The notes beneath the pieces were generated by a model. That model did no database searches. It was not told the origin of the DNA and saw only the letters and a list, made by a program, of their open reading frames with translations. Shown here in pieces: positions 8,789-17,978 of a stretch of 64,000 nucleotides of DNA. The stretch spans positions 1,922,001 through 1,986,000 of the forward strand of contig NC_008358.1 in assembly GCF_000013025.1 (NCBI RefSeq), given 5' to 3'. The DNA comes from Hyphomonas neptunium ATCC 15444. Lineage in GTDB: Bacteria; Pseudomonadota; Alphaproteobacteria; Caulobacterales; Hyphomonadaceae. The translations under genes were made by a program, and so were the position numbers. Positions within the stretch are counted from its first letter, which is position 1. Each line of letters starts with the position of its first letter.

Positions 8789-10746
8789 CCAAGCGTATAT
8801 TGTTCGCGGCGGTTGCCGCGCTCTCTGCCTCCCAGTTCGCGACAGCTCAGGCGCCCGCCCCTTCACAGGACAAGCACGTCCTGAACCTTGAAGATGTCGA
8901 GTTGAACACGCTCATCGAAGATATTTCGATGCTCACCGGCTACACGTTCATCACCCACCCGGATGTGCGCCGGGCGAAAGTGTCGGTCATTTCGCAAACG
9001 CCAATGACGACTACGGAACTTTTCCAGGTTTTCCTGACGACATTGCGAATTCAAGGTTTCGCGGCCGTTCCCGCCGGCAAGGACACTTACCGTATTGTGC
9101 CCCGCGCCATCGCGTCCACAGAAGCGCCCATGTCTGGCCCTGGCCCCAATGCATTCGTAACCGAAGTCATCAAGCTCGACCGCGCCAATGCAATGGAAGC
9201 GGCACAGATGATCAAGCCGTTGCTGGACGCTCAGGGGCAGGTTGTCGCCAATGCGGGAACCAACACGCTTGTCGTTGTCGACTATGCTTCAAATCTTGAG
9301 CGGGTCCGCCGCATCATTGAAACACTGGACCGCGATCAGACGGTTACGGAAACTGTACCGCTCACCAACGTTCCGGCCGTGGAGATTGAAACCGTCCTTA
9401 CACGGCTGCAGGGCGATCCCTCGGCGCAACAGGGTCAAGCCCCGTCGCGCCTCTCGGCTGTTGCCTCCCTCACAAGCAACTCCATCATTCTCCGGGGCGA
9501 CGCTACCTCCGTAGAGCGCGCAAAGCGCGTCGCGCTCGAACTGGACGCCACAAACCCTCAGCGGGATCACGTCCGGGTCATCACCCTGAACTATGCCGAT
9601 GCAGAAGAAGTCGTGCCTATTCTGGAGCGCGTCGCAAACAGCATGGCGATGCAGCGCGCGCCTTCTGAAACGGCGCCCGTTGCCCAGACGATTGCCCATC
9701 ACGGCCCCACCAACTCCCTGATCATCAGCGCCAACCCGGAGACCATCCTCGCGATGGAACGTGTCGTGACCGCGCTCGATGTCCGCCGGCCCCAGGTTAT
9801 GGTGGAAGCGATTATCGTCGAGATGTCGGATGACGCAGCCCGTGAATTGGGCCTGCAATTCCTTCTGGCCGGCACAGGGGGCGACGTTCCCTTTGCCTCC
9901 ACCAACTTCTCCCGCGCGGCGCCAAACCTCCTCGCACTGACAGGCGCGCTGGTTACCGATGCATTCGAAGACCCAGCCGCAGAAAACCCGTTTCGCGAAG
10001 CCGCCATCAGTTCACTGACCGGTTCTTCCGGCCTTACACTCGGCTTTGGCGGCACATCCGGCGACAATCTGTTCGGCGTCATTCTCAATGCAGTCGAAGA
10101 CGATACCGCTTCACGCATCCTGTCCACGCCCTTTGGCATGACACTCAACAACGCAACATCCGCGCTGATTGTCGGCCAGGAGATTCCCGTAACAACGGGG
10201 CAGGTTCTGGGCGAGGCGAACTCGAATCCTTTCCGCACAGTTGAGCGCAAAGACATCGGCATCCAGCTCGAAGTCACCCCACGCATTGGCGAGAACGATA
10301 CCGTTCGTCTTGACATTCGTCAGGAAGTTTCCAGCGTCTTCGGCAGCGTCGGAACCGTGACGCCGGATCTGATCCTCGACAAGCGGGAGATCCGCGCCAG
10401 CGTTCTCGCCGATGATGGCGAGATCATTGTGCTCGGCGGCCTGGTTGAGCAGACAGATACGCTCCGCGACACCAAGGTTCCGGTTCTGGGCGATATTCCG
10501 GGTGTCGGACGCCTCTTTCGCTCGGAGGGCAAGGCCGCGACGCGCCGCAACCTGATGGTCTTCATTCGCCCCACCATCGTTCGCAACAAGGCAGATGCGC
10601 AGGCCGTCACTCAGCAGAAATACCTCTACGTACAGGCTGAGGAGCTGATGCGGGAGCAATCCCCGGCCGGCTCCATTGACCAGTACATACGCGAAGTTCT
10701 GGGCACCGGCGGCCCGGCCACGCAACTGGTCCAGCCGCCGCAATAA
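8785..10746 (+). CDS. gspD: Type II secretion secretin GspD
   Basis: This is the outer-membrane secretin pore, 653 residues. A signal peptide ends near 'FATAQA'. The N0 domain is 'HVLNLEDVELNTLIEDIS' onward, followed by N1-N3 repeats with 'NTLVVVDYASNLERVRRIIE' and 'TNSLIISANPETILAMERVV'. The secretin domain contains 'VPVLGDIPGVGRLFRSEG' and 'LMVFIRPTIV'. A short S-domain-like tail follows. The tail is where pilotins bind in other systems, and a small lipoprotein gene ends this operon. It overlaps gspC by four bases. Confidence 0.96.
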   Translation: MTKRILFAAVAALSASQFATAQAPAPSQDKHVLNLEDVELNTLIEDISMLTGYTFITHPDVRRAKVSVISQTPMTTTELFQVFLTTLRIQGFAAVPAGKDTYRIVPRAIASTEAPMSGPGPNAFVTEVIKLDRANAMEAAQMIKPLLDAQGQVVANAGTNTLVVVDYASNLERVRRIIETLDRDQTVTETVPLTNVPAVEIETVLTRLQGDPSAQQGQAPSRLSAVASLTSNSIILRGDATSVERAKRVALELDATNPQRDHVRVITLNYADAEEVVPILERVANSMAMQRAPSETAPVAQTIAHHGPTNSLIISANPETILAMERVVTALDVRRPQVMVEAIIVEMSDDAARELGLQFLLAGTGGDVPFASTNFSRAAPNLLALTGALVTDAFEDPAAENPFREAAISSLTGSSGLTLGFGGTSGDNLFGVILNAVEDDTASRILSTPFGMTLNNATSALIVGQEIPVTTGQVLGEANSNPFRTVERKDIGIQLEVTPRIGENDTVRLDIRQEVSSVFGSVGTVTPDLILDKREIRASVLADDGEIIVLGGLVEQTDTLRDTKVPVLGDIPGVGRLFRSEGKAATRRNLMVFIRPTIVRNKADAQAVTQQKYLYVQAEELMREQSPAGSIDQYIREVLGTGGPATQLVQPPQ

Positions 10747-10753
10747 TCCTCTC

Positions 10754-12244
10754 ATGGCGCGCGCTCAGGTCACCTACTCATTTGCCCGCGACAAGGGGAT
10801 TGTTGTTATCCCCGGCCGGTCGGATTTGACGTTTGCCGTTCGCGAGGGCGCAGACCCGGCCGCGCTGCTTGAGGCGCGCCGCGTCACCGGACTCCCGGTG
10901 CATCTGGAAGCCATGAATTCTGCCCAGTACGAGCGCCAGTTGTCGGAGAGCTTCGGTCAAGGGCGGCTTGACGGCAGCGCTGCCGAAGCCGCCGCCGGAA
11001 CGGGCGGCGACCTGGAAAGCCTGTTTGACGGCCTTCCGCAAACGGAAGACCTTTTGGCCGGTGACACCGAAGCCCCCATCATCACACTTATCAACGGCCT
11101 GCTTCAGGACGCCATCCGTCGCCGGGCATCTGATATTCATATTGATCCATTTGAAGACAAAATGTCTGTCCGTTACCGGATTGATGGCGAGCTACAGGAA
11201 GTCTTCACGGCGTCCCGCCGCGTTGCCGCCCCGCTGGTTTCACGCATCAAGGTGATGAGCCGCCTTGATATTGCAGAGAAACGCATGCCCCAGGACGGCC
11301 GCATCTCGTTGACGCTCGGTGGTCGCGCTCTGGATGTTCGTGTCGCGACCCTTCCAACACGCTACGGCGAACGGGTTGCCTTGCGTATACTCGATACCAA
11401 ACAGGCATTGCTTGGTCTCGAAACCCTCGGCATGGACGAAAACACGGAGAAGCGTTTTCGCACGGCATTGAGCGAGCCCAACGGCGTGATCCTGGTAACC
11501 GGCCCCACGGGCTCGGGCAAAACCACCACGCTTTATTCCGCCCTTGCCCAGCTCAATACCGGTCGCGTCAATATCATGACGCTGGAAGACCCGGTAGAAT
11601 ACGGCCTCGACGGGATCAGCCAGACCCCGATGGATCACAAGGTCGGCCTCACCTTTGCCGCCACACTGCGCTCGATCCTCCGGAATGATCCCAACATCGT
11701 CATGGTCGGCGAAATTCGCGATGCGGAGACCGCCGAAGTTGCGCTTGAGTTTGCGCTGACCGGACGCCTCGCCCTGTCCACCATCCACACGAACAGCTCG
11801 GCAGGGGCGATCACGCGTCTGCGCGACATGGGCGTGGAAAGTTTTCTGCTTGCCTCCACGATGCGTGCAATCCTGGCCCAGCGGCTGGTGCGCCGCCTGT
11901 GCGTTCATTGTAAGGAAGCTTACGCCCCACCCCCAGCTCTGTTGGAGCGGCTGGGCCTTGAAGACCGGGCAGACCTGACCCTTTACCGGCCGGTCGGCTG
12001 CGCTTCGTGCGGGCAGACGGGTTATGAAGGCCGCCTCGGTGTTTATGAACTTCTGCTTGTGGATACCGCGATCCGCCGCATGATCCATGAGGGGGCAACC
12101 GAAGAGCAGATTGAGCGCTCAGCCTTCGCCAAATCTGATATGCTCTTCCAGAATGGACTGCGGCATGTGTTGAGCGGCGACTCAAGTGCTGAGGAGTTGC
12201 TGCACGTCTGCCGCCGGGAGGCGTGGTTCGGTGGCAGCGTTTGA
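10754..12244 (+). CDS. gspE: Type II secretion ATPase GspE
   Basis: This is the cytoplasmic hexameric ATPase that drives pseudopilus assembly, 496 residues. The N-terminal N2E-like domain is followed by the Walker A 'GPTGSGKTTTLYSAL', the Asp box around 'EDPVEYGLDGISQTPM', the Walker B region 'DPNIVMVGEIRDAETAE' and the His box. A tetracysteine zinc module (CVHC ... CASC, about 29 residues apart) is intact, as in GspE and PilB. I chose the ATG at 10754, seven bases after the gspD stop. A longer in-frame start inside gspD is less likely. The gspF start lies within its last codons. Confidence 0.96.
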   Translation: MARAQVTYSFARDKGIVVIPGRSDLTFAVREGADPAALLEARRVTGLPVHLEAMNSAQYERQLSESFGQGRLDGSAAEAAAGTGGDLESLFDGLPQTEDLLAGDTEAPIITLINGLLQDAIRRRASDIHIDPFEDKMSVRYRIDGELQEVFTASRRVAAPLVSRIKVMSRLDIAEKRMPQDGRISLTLGGRALDVRVATLPTRYGERVALRILDTKQALLGLETLGMDENTEKRFRTALSEPNGVILVTGPTGSGKTTTLYSALAQLNTGRVNIMTLEDPVEYGLDGISQTPMDHKVGLTFAATLRSILRNDPNIVMVGEIRDAETAEVALEFALTGRLALSTIHTNSSAGAITRLRDMGVESFLLASTMRAILAQRLVRRLCVHCKEAYAPPPALLERLGLEDRADLTLYRPVGCASCGQTGYEGRLGVYELLLVDTAIRRMIHEGATEEQIERSAFAKSDMLFQNGLRHVLSGDSSAEELLHVCRREAWFGGSV

Positions 12245-13442
12245 ATACAAAGCCCTGACAGCAGATGGCCGGCGCACCAGCGGCGTCATCTCGGCTGACA
12301 CCGCCCGCGCCGCCCGGAAGGAACTCCGGGATCGCCAGCTGACGCCGGTCGCGCTCACGGAGGCGCGCGGCGAAAAAGCGCTGGGCTTCGCCGGGGCCGG
12401 CCGCCTCAGCGAAAAGGACCGCACCCTGCTGACCCGCCAGCTCGCCGTGCTCGTCTCCTCCGGCATGACCATCGAACAGGCTCTCACTGCTGCCGCGGGC
12501 GACAGCGACGCTTCTCCCCAGCGCGGCCTTCTCCTGGGTGTACGCTCGCAGGTTATGGAAGGCTCAACCCTCGCCGAAGCGATGCGCGCAGCGCCGCGCG
12601 CCTTCCCGCCCCTCTTCCGCGCAGTCGTTTCCTCTGGTGAGTCGTCGGGCCGCCTTGGCCTCGTCCTGGATCAACTCGCCCACCATCTTGAGCGCAGCTA
12701 CCGGCTCCGCACCCTGGTGCGCTCGGCTCTGATCTATCCGGCGATCCTTGGCATCATGGCCACGCTGATGGTCACCGCCCTCATGGTATGGGTGGTGCCC
12801 AAGCTGGTAGAGCAGTTTGCGATGTTGGGCGCCGACGAGCTGCCGCCGCTGACCCGGTTTGTCATTGGACTGTCCGGATTTGTCCGCGATTGGGGGCTCT
12901 TTGTGCTCGTGGGGGGCGCGATTTGTCTCTATTTGTCCACGATTGTCCTGAAAGCGCCCGCCTGGAAACTGCGCTGGGATGCCTTCGTCCTGCGGATTCC
13001 CTTCTTCGGAGACATGGCGCGAAAAGTCTCCGCCGCGCGCTTCGCCCGCATCCATGCCACCATGTCCGGCGCCGGCGCGACAGTCTTGGAAAGCCTCTCT
13101 GGCGCCCGTAACGCAATGGGAAATATGGTGTTTCGCTCCGCGGCCGATCAAATCCTGGAGATCGTCCAGCGCGGCGGCGCACTCTCTTCGGCAATGAAAT
13201 CCACAGGGGTCTTCCCCCAGATGATGGTCCACATGGTCGCCAGCGGCGAAGCCGCCCGCAACGTCCCCGCTATGATGAACCGCGCCGCCGATTTCCTCGA
13301 AGACGAATTTGAAACCGCCACCAATGTTGCCCTAGGACTCCTGGAACCCATGATCATTATTTTCCTGGGCGGGATCGTCGGCACAATCGTTCTATCGATC
13401 ATGCTGCCCATCATGCAGCTCAACACTCTCGCCCTCGGATAA
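12231..13442 (+). CDS. gspF: Type II secretion inner-membrane platform protein GspF
   Basis: This polytopic platform protein has 403 residues. It has two GspF domains (about 65-190 and 270-395) and three membrane segments, near 'ALIYPAILGIMATLMVTALM', 'WGLFVLVGGAICLYLSTIVL' and 'MIIIFLGGIVGTIVLSIM'. The start is most likely the GTG at 12231, preceded by GGGAGG and followed by 'AAFEYKALTADGRRTSGV', the standard GspF N-terminus. This start overlaps the gspE end by 14 bases. Bases 12860-12948, encoding the middle membrane region, contain several TGTCC words at 10-base spacing (see repeats). Confidence 0.95.
   Translation: MAAFEYKALTADGRRTSGVISADTARAARKELRDRQLTPVALTEARGEKALGFAGAGRLSEKDRTLLTRQLAVLVSSGMTIEQALTAAAGDSDASPQRGLLLGVRSQVMEGSTLAEAMRAAPRAFPPLFRAVVSSGESSGRLGLVLDQLAHHLERSYRLRTLVRSALIYPAILGIMATLMVTALMVWVVPKLVEQFAMLGADELPPLTRFVIGLSGFVRDWGLFVLVGGAICLYLSTIVLKAPAWKLRWDAFVLRIPFFGDMARKVSAARFARIHATMSGAGATVLESLSGARNAMGNMVFRSAADQILEIVQRGGALSSAMKSTGVFPQMMVHMVASGEAARNVPAMMNRAADFLEDEFETATNVALGLLEPMIIIFLGGIVGTIVLSIMLPIMQLNTLALG
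12860..12948 (+). repeat. TGTCC words at 10-base spacing inside gspF
   Basis: TGTCC occurs at 12871, 12881, 12934 and 12944, with near matches TGTCA at 12860 and TGTCT at 12924. The 16 bases at 12870-12885 match the start of the amgK array at 15 of 16 positions. GspF is of normal length here, so this copy is weaker evidence for an inserted element than those in amgK and priA. Confidence 0.45.
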
Positions 13443-13454
13443 AGGAGCGTCTTC

Positions 13455-13913
13455 ATGTCCCCCGAAACAGAAACAAAGACTGCAGAAGTCCGCCGCAGTG
13501 AGGCGGGTTTCTCCCTTGTCGAACTGATGGTGGTTGTTTTCATCATGGGCCTCCTGGCCACTTTGATCATCGTCAATGTCGCGCCCGTCGGCGATCGCTC
13601 ACGCGTGACCAAAGCGCAGGCCGACATCTCAAACCTTGAGAATGCTCTCGAGCAGTACAGCCTCGACCTCTACTCCTATCCTTCCACGGATCAGGGCCTC
13701 GCCGCGCTGTCCAGCCCGCCCGCCGGCGTCGATGCCACGCTCTACCGTCCCGGTGGCTACATCCGCCGCGTTCAGGAAGACCCCTGGGGCAACCCCTACC
13801 AGTACACCTTCCCCGGCACGCGCTCGGGCGGCCGTTTTGACGTCTTCTCCTTCGGCGCGGATGGCCAACCCGGCGGCGAAGGGAATGACGCAGACATCGG
13901 CAACTGGGACTGA
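13455..13913 (+). CDS. gspG: Major pseudopilin GspG
   Basis: This is the main subunit of the T2SS pseudopilus, 152 residues. A short leader ends in Gly before 'FSLVELMVVVFIMGLLA', the class III prepilin signal with Glu5. The C-terminus has the GspG calcium-loop pattern 'FSFGADGQPGGEGNDADIG', which stabilises the pseudopilus in known systems. Cleavage and methylation need a GspO/PilD peptidase, which is not encoded in this window. GGAG precedes the ATG, 12 bases after gspF. Confidence 0.96.
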   Translation: MSPETETKTAEVRRSEAGFSLVELMVVVFIMGLLATLIIVNVAPVGDRSRVTKAQADISNLENALEQYSLDLYSYPSTDQGLAALSSPPAGVDATLYRPGGYIRRVQEDPWGNPYQYTFPGTRSGGRFDVFSFGADGQPGGEGNDADIGNWD

Positions 13914-13921
13914 CCCAAACC

Positions 13922-14428
13922 TTGATCGACATTTTCTCCCCTGCGAAGCATTCCGACGCTCAGGCACCTTTGCGTGATCCAGAGGCCGGGCTGTCGCTTG
14001 TCGAGATCATGGTAACGTTGTCCATAATCGGTGTGGCAACGACCCTTATCCTCCTGACCATCCCTGCCCGTCCGCTCCACAAGCAGGAAGCAGATCGTTT
14101 GCAGGAAGCCCTGGAGCAAACCGCCGGGCGCTCACTGGTCACGGGGCAGCCGATGGGGCTGATCATTGAGGGGCAAAGTTATACGCCCGCCATTTGGCAG
14201 AATGGAAACTGGCGCCCGCTCCAAAGCTATCAACTTCCGTCCGGCATCCGCTTTGAAATCGATGGCAAGGCTCCCATGGCTCCGGAAGAAGGTGAAACGG
14301 CGCTCCCTGCCGTCATCTTCGACCCTCTGGGCCATACGGCTCCCGTCTCGATCGAGCTTGTGCGCAACAACTCCAGAACGAGCCTTACCCTGTTGGCAGA
14401 TGGCCGCGTCAGTACTGAGGTGCGCTGA
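13922..14428 (+). CDS. gspH: Minor pseudopilin GspH
   Basis: This is a minor pseudopilin of 168 residues if the TTG at 13922 is used. The prepilin motif is 'EAG' followed by 'LSLVEIMVTLSIIGVATT', then a GspH-type globular domain ('RLQEALEQTAGRSLVTGQPM', 'PLGHTAPVSIEL'). The start is uncertain: no ATG precedes the motif, and a second TTG at 13970 would give a seven-residue leader. Neither has a strong ribosome-binding site, so translational coupling to gspG, which ends eight bases before, is plausible. The stop overlaps the gspI start in TGATG. Confidence 0.88.
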   Translation: MIDIFSPAKHSDAQAPLRDPEAGLSLVEIMVTLSIIGVATTLILLTIPARPLHKQEADRLQEALEQTAGRSLVTGQPMGLIIEGQSYTPAIWQNGNWRPLQSYQLPSGIRFEIDGKAPMAPEEGETALPAVIFDPLGHTAPVSIELVRNNSRTSLTLLADGRVSTEVR

Positions 14429-14802
14429 TGAATGATCAGCGCGGCTTCACCCTCATGGAAGCGCTCGTAGCGGTCGCAGTCTTCGCCACCGCCGCCATGG
14501 GACTCATATCTCTGAATACCAACAGCATACGCATCAGCGCACAGCTTGGAGACCGCACCCTGGCCCGCCTGGTCGCGGAAAATATTGCCGTCTCCACCGT
14601 CACCGATGCTCAATTGCAAGTCGTTGGCCGAACCGCAGGAGAAGCGTCCCAGCGCCGGCAAACCTTCGAGTGGGAGCGAACAATAACACCCGCCCAACGG
14701 GCTGACCTGATCCAGATTTCAATCCGTGTAAAGCTGAAAGGTGAGGAGGAATCCATCCTCAGCGAATTGACGCTTCTGCATCGTAGCGAGCGCGCGCCAT
14801 GA
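14428..14802 (+). CDS. gspI: Minor pseudopilin GspI
   Basis: This 124-residue minor pseudopilin has the leader 'MNDQRG' followed by 'FTLMEALVAVAVFATAAMG', with Glu5 present. GspI nucleates the tip complex with GspJ and GspK in characterised systems. The C-terminal domain ('TFEWERTITPAQRADLIQI') fits the T2SSI family. It starts one base inside the gspH stop and overlaps gspJ by four bases, so it belongs to a coupled block. Confidence 0.93.
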   Translation: MNDQRGFTLMEALVAVAVFATAAMGLISLNTNSIRISAQLGDRTLARLVAENIAVSTVTDAQLQVVGRTAGEASQRRQTFEWERTITPAQRADLIQISIRVKLKGEEESILSELTLLHRSERAP

Positions 14803-15419
14803 GCTCCGCAGGCGCATCTCAGTCGGGCATCTCGCTCGTAGAAACAATGATCGCTCTTTTCGTGGTGGCGCTGCTTGCGACCGCTGGCGGTATCATGCTC
14901 ACCCAATCCCTGCGCGGTGCCCGTCTTGTTGAGGATCGAGGCTCTGACGCGCAGGAACTACAGACGGCACTCTCCGTCATCCGGGACGATTTCTCCGCCT
15001 TTGTCGATCGCCCCAGCCGCTCCGACGCCACATCTGAATTGCCAACCCGCTTTGAGGGCCAGCCCGTCCGCTTCGACGGGCGGATCGTCACCTTCATTCG
15101 CAATGGTTGGCCCAATCCCGCCGGGCATCCTCGCAGCGACCTGCAACGCATTGAATATAGCTTCGTTGACGGCGCCTTGATCCGGCGGTCATGGAGCGCC
15201 CCGGATGCCGGGCCAGGCACGGATATTGCCGAACAGACATTGTTGAACGGCCTGGAAAATATAACCGTCCGCTATGGCCGCGAACAAGGCTGGCAGTCTG
15301 ATTGGATCGTGCCGGCCTCATCGGCAGACACTCCGTTCCCGGACAAGATTGAACTGACGATGTCATTTGGCGAAGAAGACACACTGACTGCATTGTTTCG
15401 CCTAGGCCTGCGCGAATGA
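14799..15419 (+). CDS. gspJ: Minor pseudopilin GspJ
   Basis: This 206-residue minor pseudopilin carries the prepilin motif 'QSG' followed by 'ISLVETMIALFVVALLATAG'. The globular domain contains 'LQTALSVIRDDFSAFVDRPS' and 'RIEYSFVDGALIRRSW', typical of GspJ. It should form the pseudopilus tip with GspI and GspK. It overlaps its neighbours by ATGA at both ends. Confidence 0.93.
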   Translation: MSSAGASQSGISLVETMIALFVVALLATAGGIMLTQSLRGARLVEDRGSDAQELQTALSVIRDDFSAFVDRPSRSDATSELPTRFEGQPVRFDGRIVTFIRNGWPNPAGHPRSDLQRIEYSFVDGALIRRSWSAPDAGPGTDIAEQTLLNGLENITVRYGREQGWQSDWIVPASSADTPFPDKIELTMSFGEEDTLTALFRLGLRE

Positions 15420-16387
15420 TAAAACCTCATCCCCAACGCGGCGCTGCCCTGCTGTCCATACTCCTGATCGTTGCGGCCCTGGCTGTTGCAGCTCTCATCG
15501 CGACGACAGCGATTGCCCGGCAAACCGATCTGGCAAAAGCCGCCGCCCGCCGCTCCGACGCCAGCTGGGCAGCTTATTCGGCCGAAGCTCTGGCGCTCAG
15601 TGCTGTTGGTGAACTCTCCACCCTCACCAATGGACAGCTCACACCCCTGACGACCGGCCTCATGGAGCCTGTCGTTATTCCGGTGCGGGGCGGCGTTGTG
15701 TCTCTGGAAGTTTCGGACGCGTCCAACTGCTTCAATGTCAACGCTCTGGGTAGTCCAGATGAAGGCGCCGCTACACTCGCGCGCCTATCCTGGATCAGCC
15801 TCCTGGGCGACATGGAAATCCCCACCACTGACGCAGCCAGCCTCGCCAACGCGCTCAGTGATTGGCTTGATGCAGACAGTGACGCACGCCAGGGCGGCGC
15901 GGAGGACGGATATTATCTCACATTGCAGCCCGCCTACCGGGCTGCAAACCAGCTCATGGACAGCCCCCGCGAACTGGCCTCAGTATTGGGGTATTCCAAG
16001 GCCCTTCAGGACGCTTTGGAACCTTTCATTTGCGCCCGGCGGGAGCCTTTGATGTCGCGACTGAATATAAATACCCTCCGCCCGGATCAGGCACCGCTAC
16101 TGCGCGCCAGCTATTCCGAGGCTCTCACTCTGGCGGCGGCAACACGCATACTCGAAAATCGGCCGGAAACAGGATGGCCGGGTGTTGACCAGTTCGAAGC
16201 ACTCCCTGACATACGCACAATCCCTGAAGGTCAGAAGCGGACGGAAGCCTTGTCGACAACCAGCAGCATGTACCTGGCCGAAGGGCAAACAGTTCTGGAC
16301 GGCGGAAGCTGGCCCTTCTCCTTCGTCATTTCCGCCGGTGGCGGAGCCGCCCCCACCATTGTCTGGCGCAGGACGGGGGAAGAATAA
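15416..16387 (+). CDS. gspK: Minor pseudopilin GspK
   Basis: This is the large tip pseudopilin, 323 residues. The leader ends 'QRG' before 'AALLSILLIVAALAVAALIA' and lacks Glu at position 5, as expected for GspK. The large helical insert includes 'CFNVNALGSPDEGAAT' and 'WISLLGDMEIPTTDAA', and the SAM-like parts are near 'SRLNINTLRPDQAPLL'. It overlaps gspJ by four bases and gspL by one. Confidence 0.94.
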   Translation: MIKPHPQRGAALLSILLIVAALAVAALIATTAIARQTDLAKAAARRSDASWAAYSAEALALSAVGELSTLTNGQLTPLTTGLMEPVVIPVRGGVVSLEVSDASNCFNVNALGSPDEGAATLARLSWISLLGDMEIPTTDAASLANALSDWLDADSDARQGGAEDGYYLTLQPAYRAANQLMDSPRELASVLGYSKALQDALEPFICARREPLMSRLNINTLRPDQAPLLRASYSEALTLAAATRILENRPETGWPGVDQFEALPDIRTIPEGQKRTEALSTTSSMYLAEGQTVLDGGSWPFSFVISAGGGAAPTIVWRRTGEE

Positions 16388-17490
16388 TGAAATCTGTTCT
16401 CTATGTAGCCCTCCCTTCAGATGCGGATGGTTTGATCCAGATTGCCCAGGAACGCGGCGACCGCCTCGAGATTGTAAATCACCGCGGTCCTTTCGGTGCT
16501 GCCAGTTGCGTTGCTTTCGCTCCTGCCACTTCAGTCGGCCACTTCAGAGCCATTGTGCCAGGGCGAAACGAAACGGAAGCAACGCGGGCTGCGCTTTACG
16601 CCATTGAGGATGAACTCGCTCAGCCGGTCGAGGACGTTCATATCGTTCTTGGTCCGCGCCTTAAAGAGACGGCCGAACGCGATATTTATGTCGTCGACAG
16701 ATCCTTGATGAAATCCTGGATCGATCTCCTGACCAAGGCCGGGCTAGCGCCTGAGAAAATCCTGTCGGAACAATGTCTGTTTACGGACATCGATCATCCC
16801 GTGAATTTGGGTGATCGCATCATCCAGCGAGAAGGCAACCGTATTGTCGGGATAGATGCCGCGCTCCCTCAGCAGGCGCGCGATGCGCTCTCCGCGCCCA
16901 CCCTGGAGCCGTCGCTAGAGGACGGCCTCCATTTAATTCGCCTGGCGGAGCGCAGCACGACCCGTCCCGCCGTAAATCTCCGCACTGGCCCATTCACGCT
17001 TACAAAATCCGCAAAACAAGGCGTCAGCGCATGGCGCAAAGCCGCTGGCATCGCGATCGCCGCGGCTTCGGTCTGGACAGGCACACTTATCCTGGAGGCG
17101 CGTAATTATAACCACGCCAAGGAGGTAACAGAAAAGCGGGCCGCCGAACGCTACACCGCATTGTTTCCAGTCGCCGCCATCCCCACCAATATGGACCAAG
17201 CCACGCGGGAGATGCTCGCCGTTGCTGCAACACCCGACACGCTGGACTTCCGTACATCTGTTGCCGCGCTCTACGAAGCCGTCGCTCAAAGCACCAACAC
17301 CCAGATAACAGCTCTGAAGTTTGAGGGAACCGACAACCGCCTGACAGTCGACCTTAGCAGTCCATCACCAGAAGCCTTGGGGGCGATAATCTCTTTCCTT
17401 CAAAGCAGAGGGTTTCAAGTTACGTCACCAGAGCCCGTAGCCGGCGACGAGAGCTCTACGACACAGATCATCCTGGAGCCCGTGCCATGA
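16387..17490 (+). CDS. gspL: Type II secretion platform protein GspL
   Basis: This 367-residue bitopic protein recruits GspE to the membrane. The N-terminal cytoplasmic part (about 1-210) has the actin-like GspL fold pattern ('YAIEDELAQPVEDVHIVLG', 'VVDRSLMKSWIDLLTKAG'). A single membrane segment lies at about 217-235 ('AAGIAIAAASVWTGTLIL'). A periplasmic ferredoxin-like domain ends the protein ('ITALKFEGTDNRLTVDL'). It overlaps gspM by four bases. Confidence 0.9.
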   Translation: MKSVLYVALPSDADGLIQIAQERGDRLEIVNHRGPFGAASCVAFAPATSVGHFRAIVPGRNETEATRAALYAIEDELAQPVEDVHIVLGPRLKETAERDIYVVDRSLMKSWIDLLTKAGLAPEKILSEQCLFTDIDHPVNLGDRIIQREGNRIVGIDAALPQQARDALSAPTLEPSLEDGLHLIRLAERSTTRPAVNLRTGPFTLTKSAKQGVSAWRKAAGIAIAAASVWTGTLILEARNYNHAKEVTEKRAAERYTALFPVAAIPTNMDQATREMLAVAATPDTLDFRTSVAALYEAVAQSTNTQITALKFEGTDNRLTVDLSSPSPEALGAIISFLQSRGFQVTSPEPVAGDESSTTQIILEPVP

Positions 17491-17978
17491 CCGGCTGGTG
17501 GAACACGCGCACTCCGCGCGAGAAAATGCTGCTCGCGATTGCAGGGTTCATCCTGGCAGTCGCCGTCATCTGGCAACTCGTCCTGAACCCGGCGATCCAC
17601 ACCCTTGAAAGGGCAAAGCGCAGTCATGAGCAATCTGCGCAAACCTTGGCGCGTCTGGACCGCATAGAATCGTTGATGCAGCAAGGCGAAACAATCCTCC
17701 CTTACGCGACTGCACCGTCCACTCAGGATACGGCAGCCCTCCTGTCAGAGGCTGAACGGATGGCCCGTGAAGGCAACCTGCTGCTCAGCGGCTCGGAGCC
17801 TGCAAGCCCCTCTTCCTTCCGGGTGAAACTGTCAGCTGTGTCTGGACCTGCCTTCTTCCAGTGGGTTGAGCAGGTCGAAACGGGATTGGGCGTGTCTGTC
17901 AGCGCGGCGTCTCTTACACAGAATGCAGATGGCAGCATGGACGCAGACACTGAATTCAGCCTTGATGGTGTCTCATGA
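17487..17978 (+). CDS. gspM: Type II secretion platform protein GspM
   Basis: This is a 163-residue inner-membrane protein with a short cytoplasmic N-tail ('WWNTRTPREKMLLAIAG') and one membrane helix at about 14-32. A periplasmic coiled coil ('ERAKRSHEQSAQTLARLD') leads to a ferredoxin-like domain ('FRVKLSAVSGPAFFQWVEQV'). The 'R-T-P-R-E-K' start is typical of GspM. It pairs with GspL. Both ends overlap neighbouring genes by ATGA-type junctions. Confidence 0.9.
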   Translation: MTGWWNTRTPREKMLLAIAGFILAVAVIWQLVLNPAIHTLERAKRSHEQSAQTLARLDRIESLMQQGETILPYATAPSTQDTAALLSEAERMAREGNLLLSGSEPASPSSFRVKLSAVSGPAFFQWVEQVETGLGVSVSAASLTQNADGSMDADTEFSLDGVS

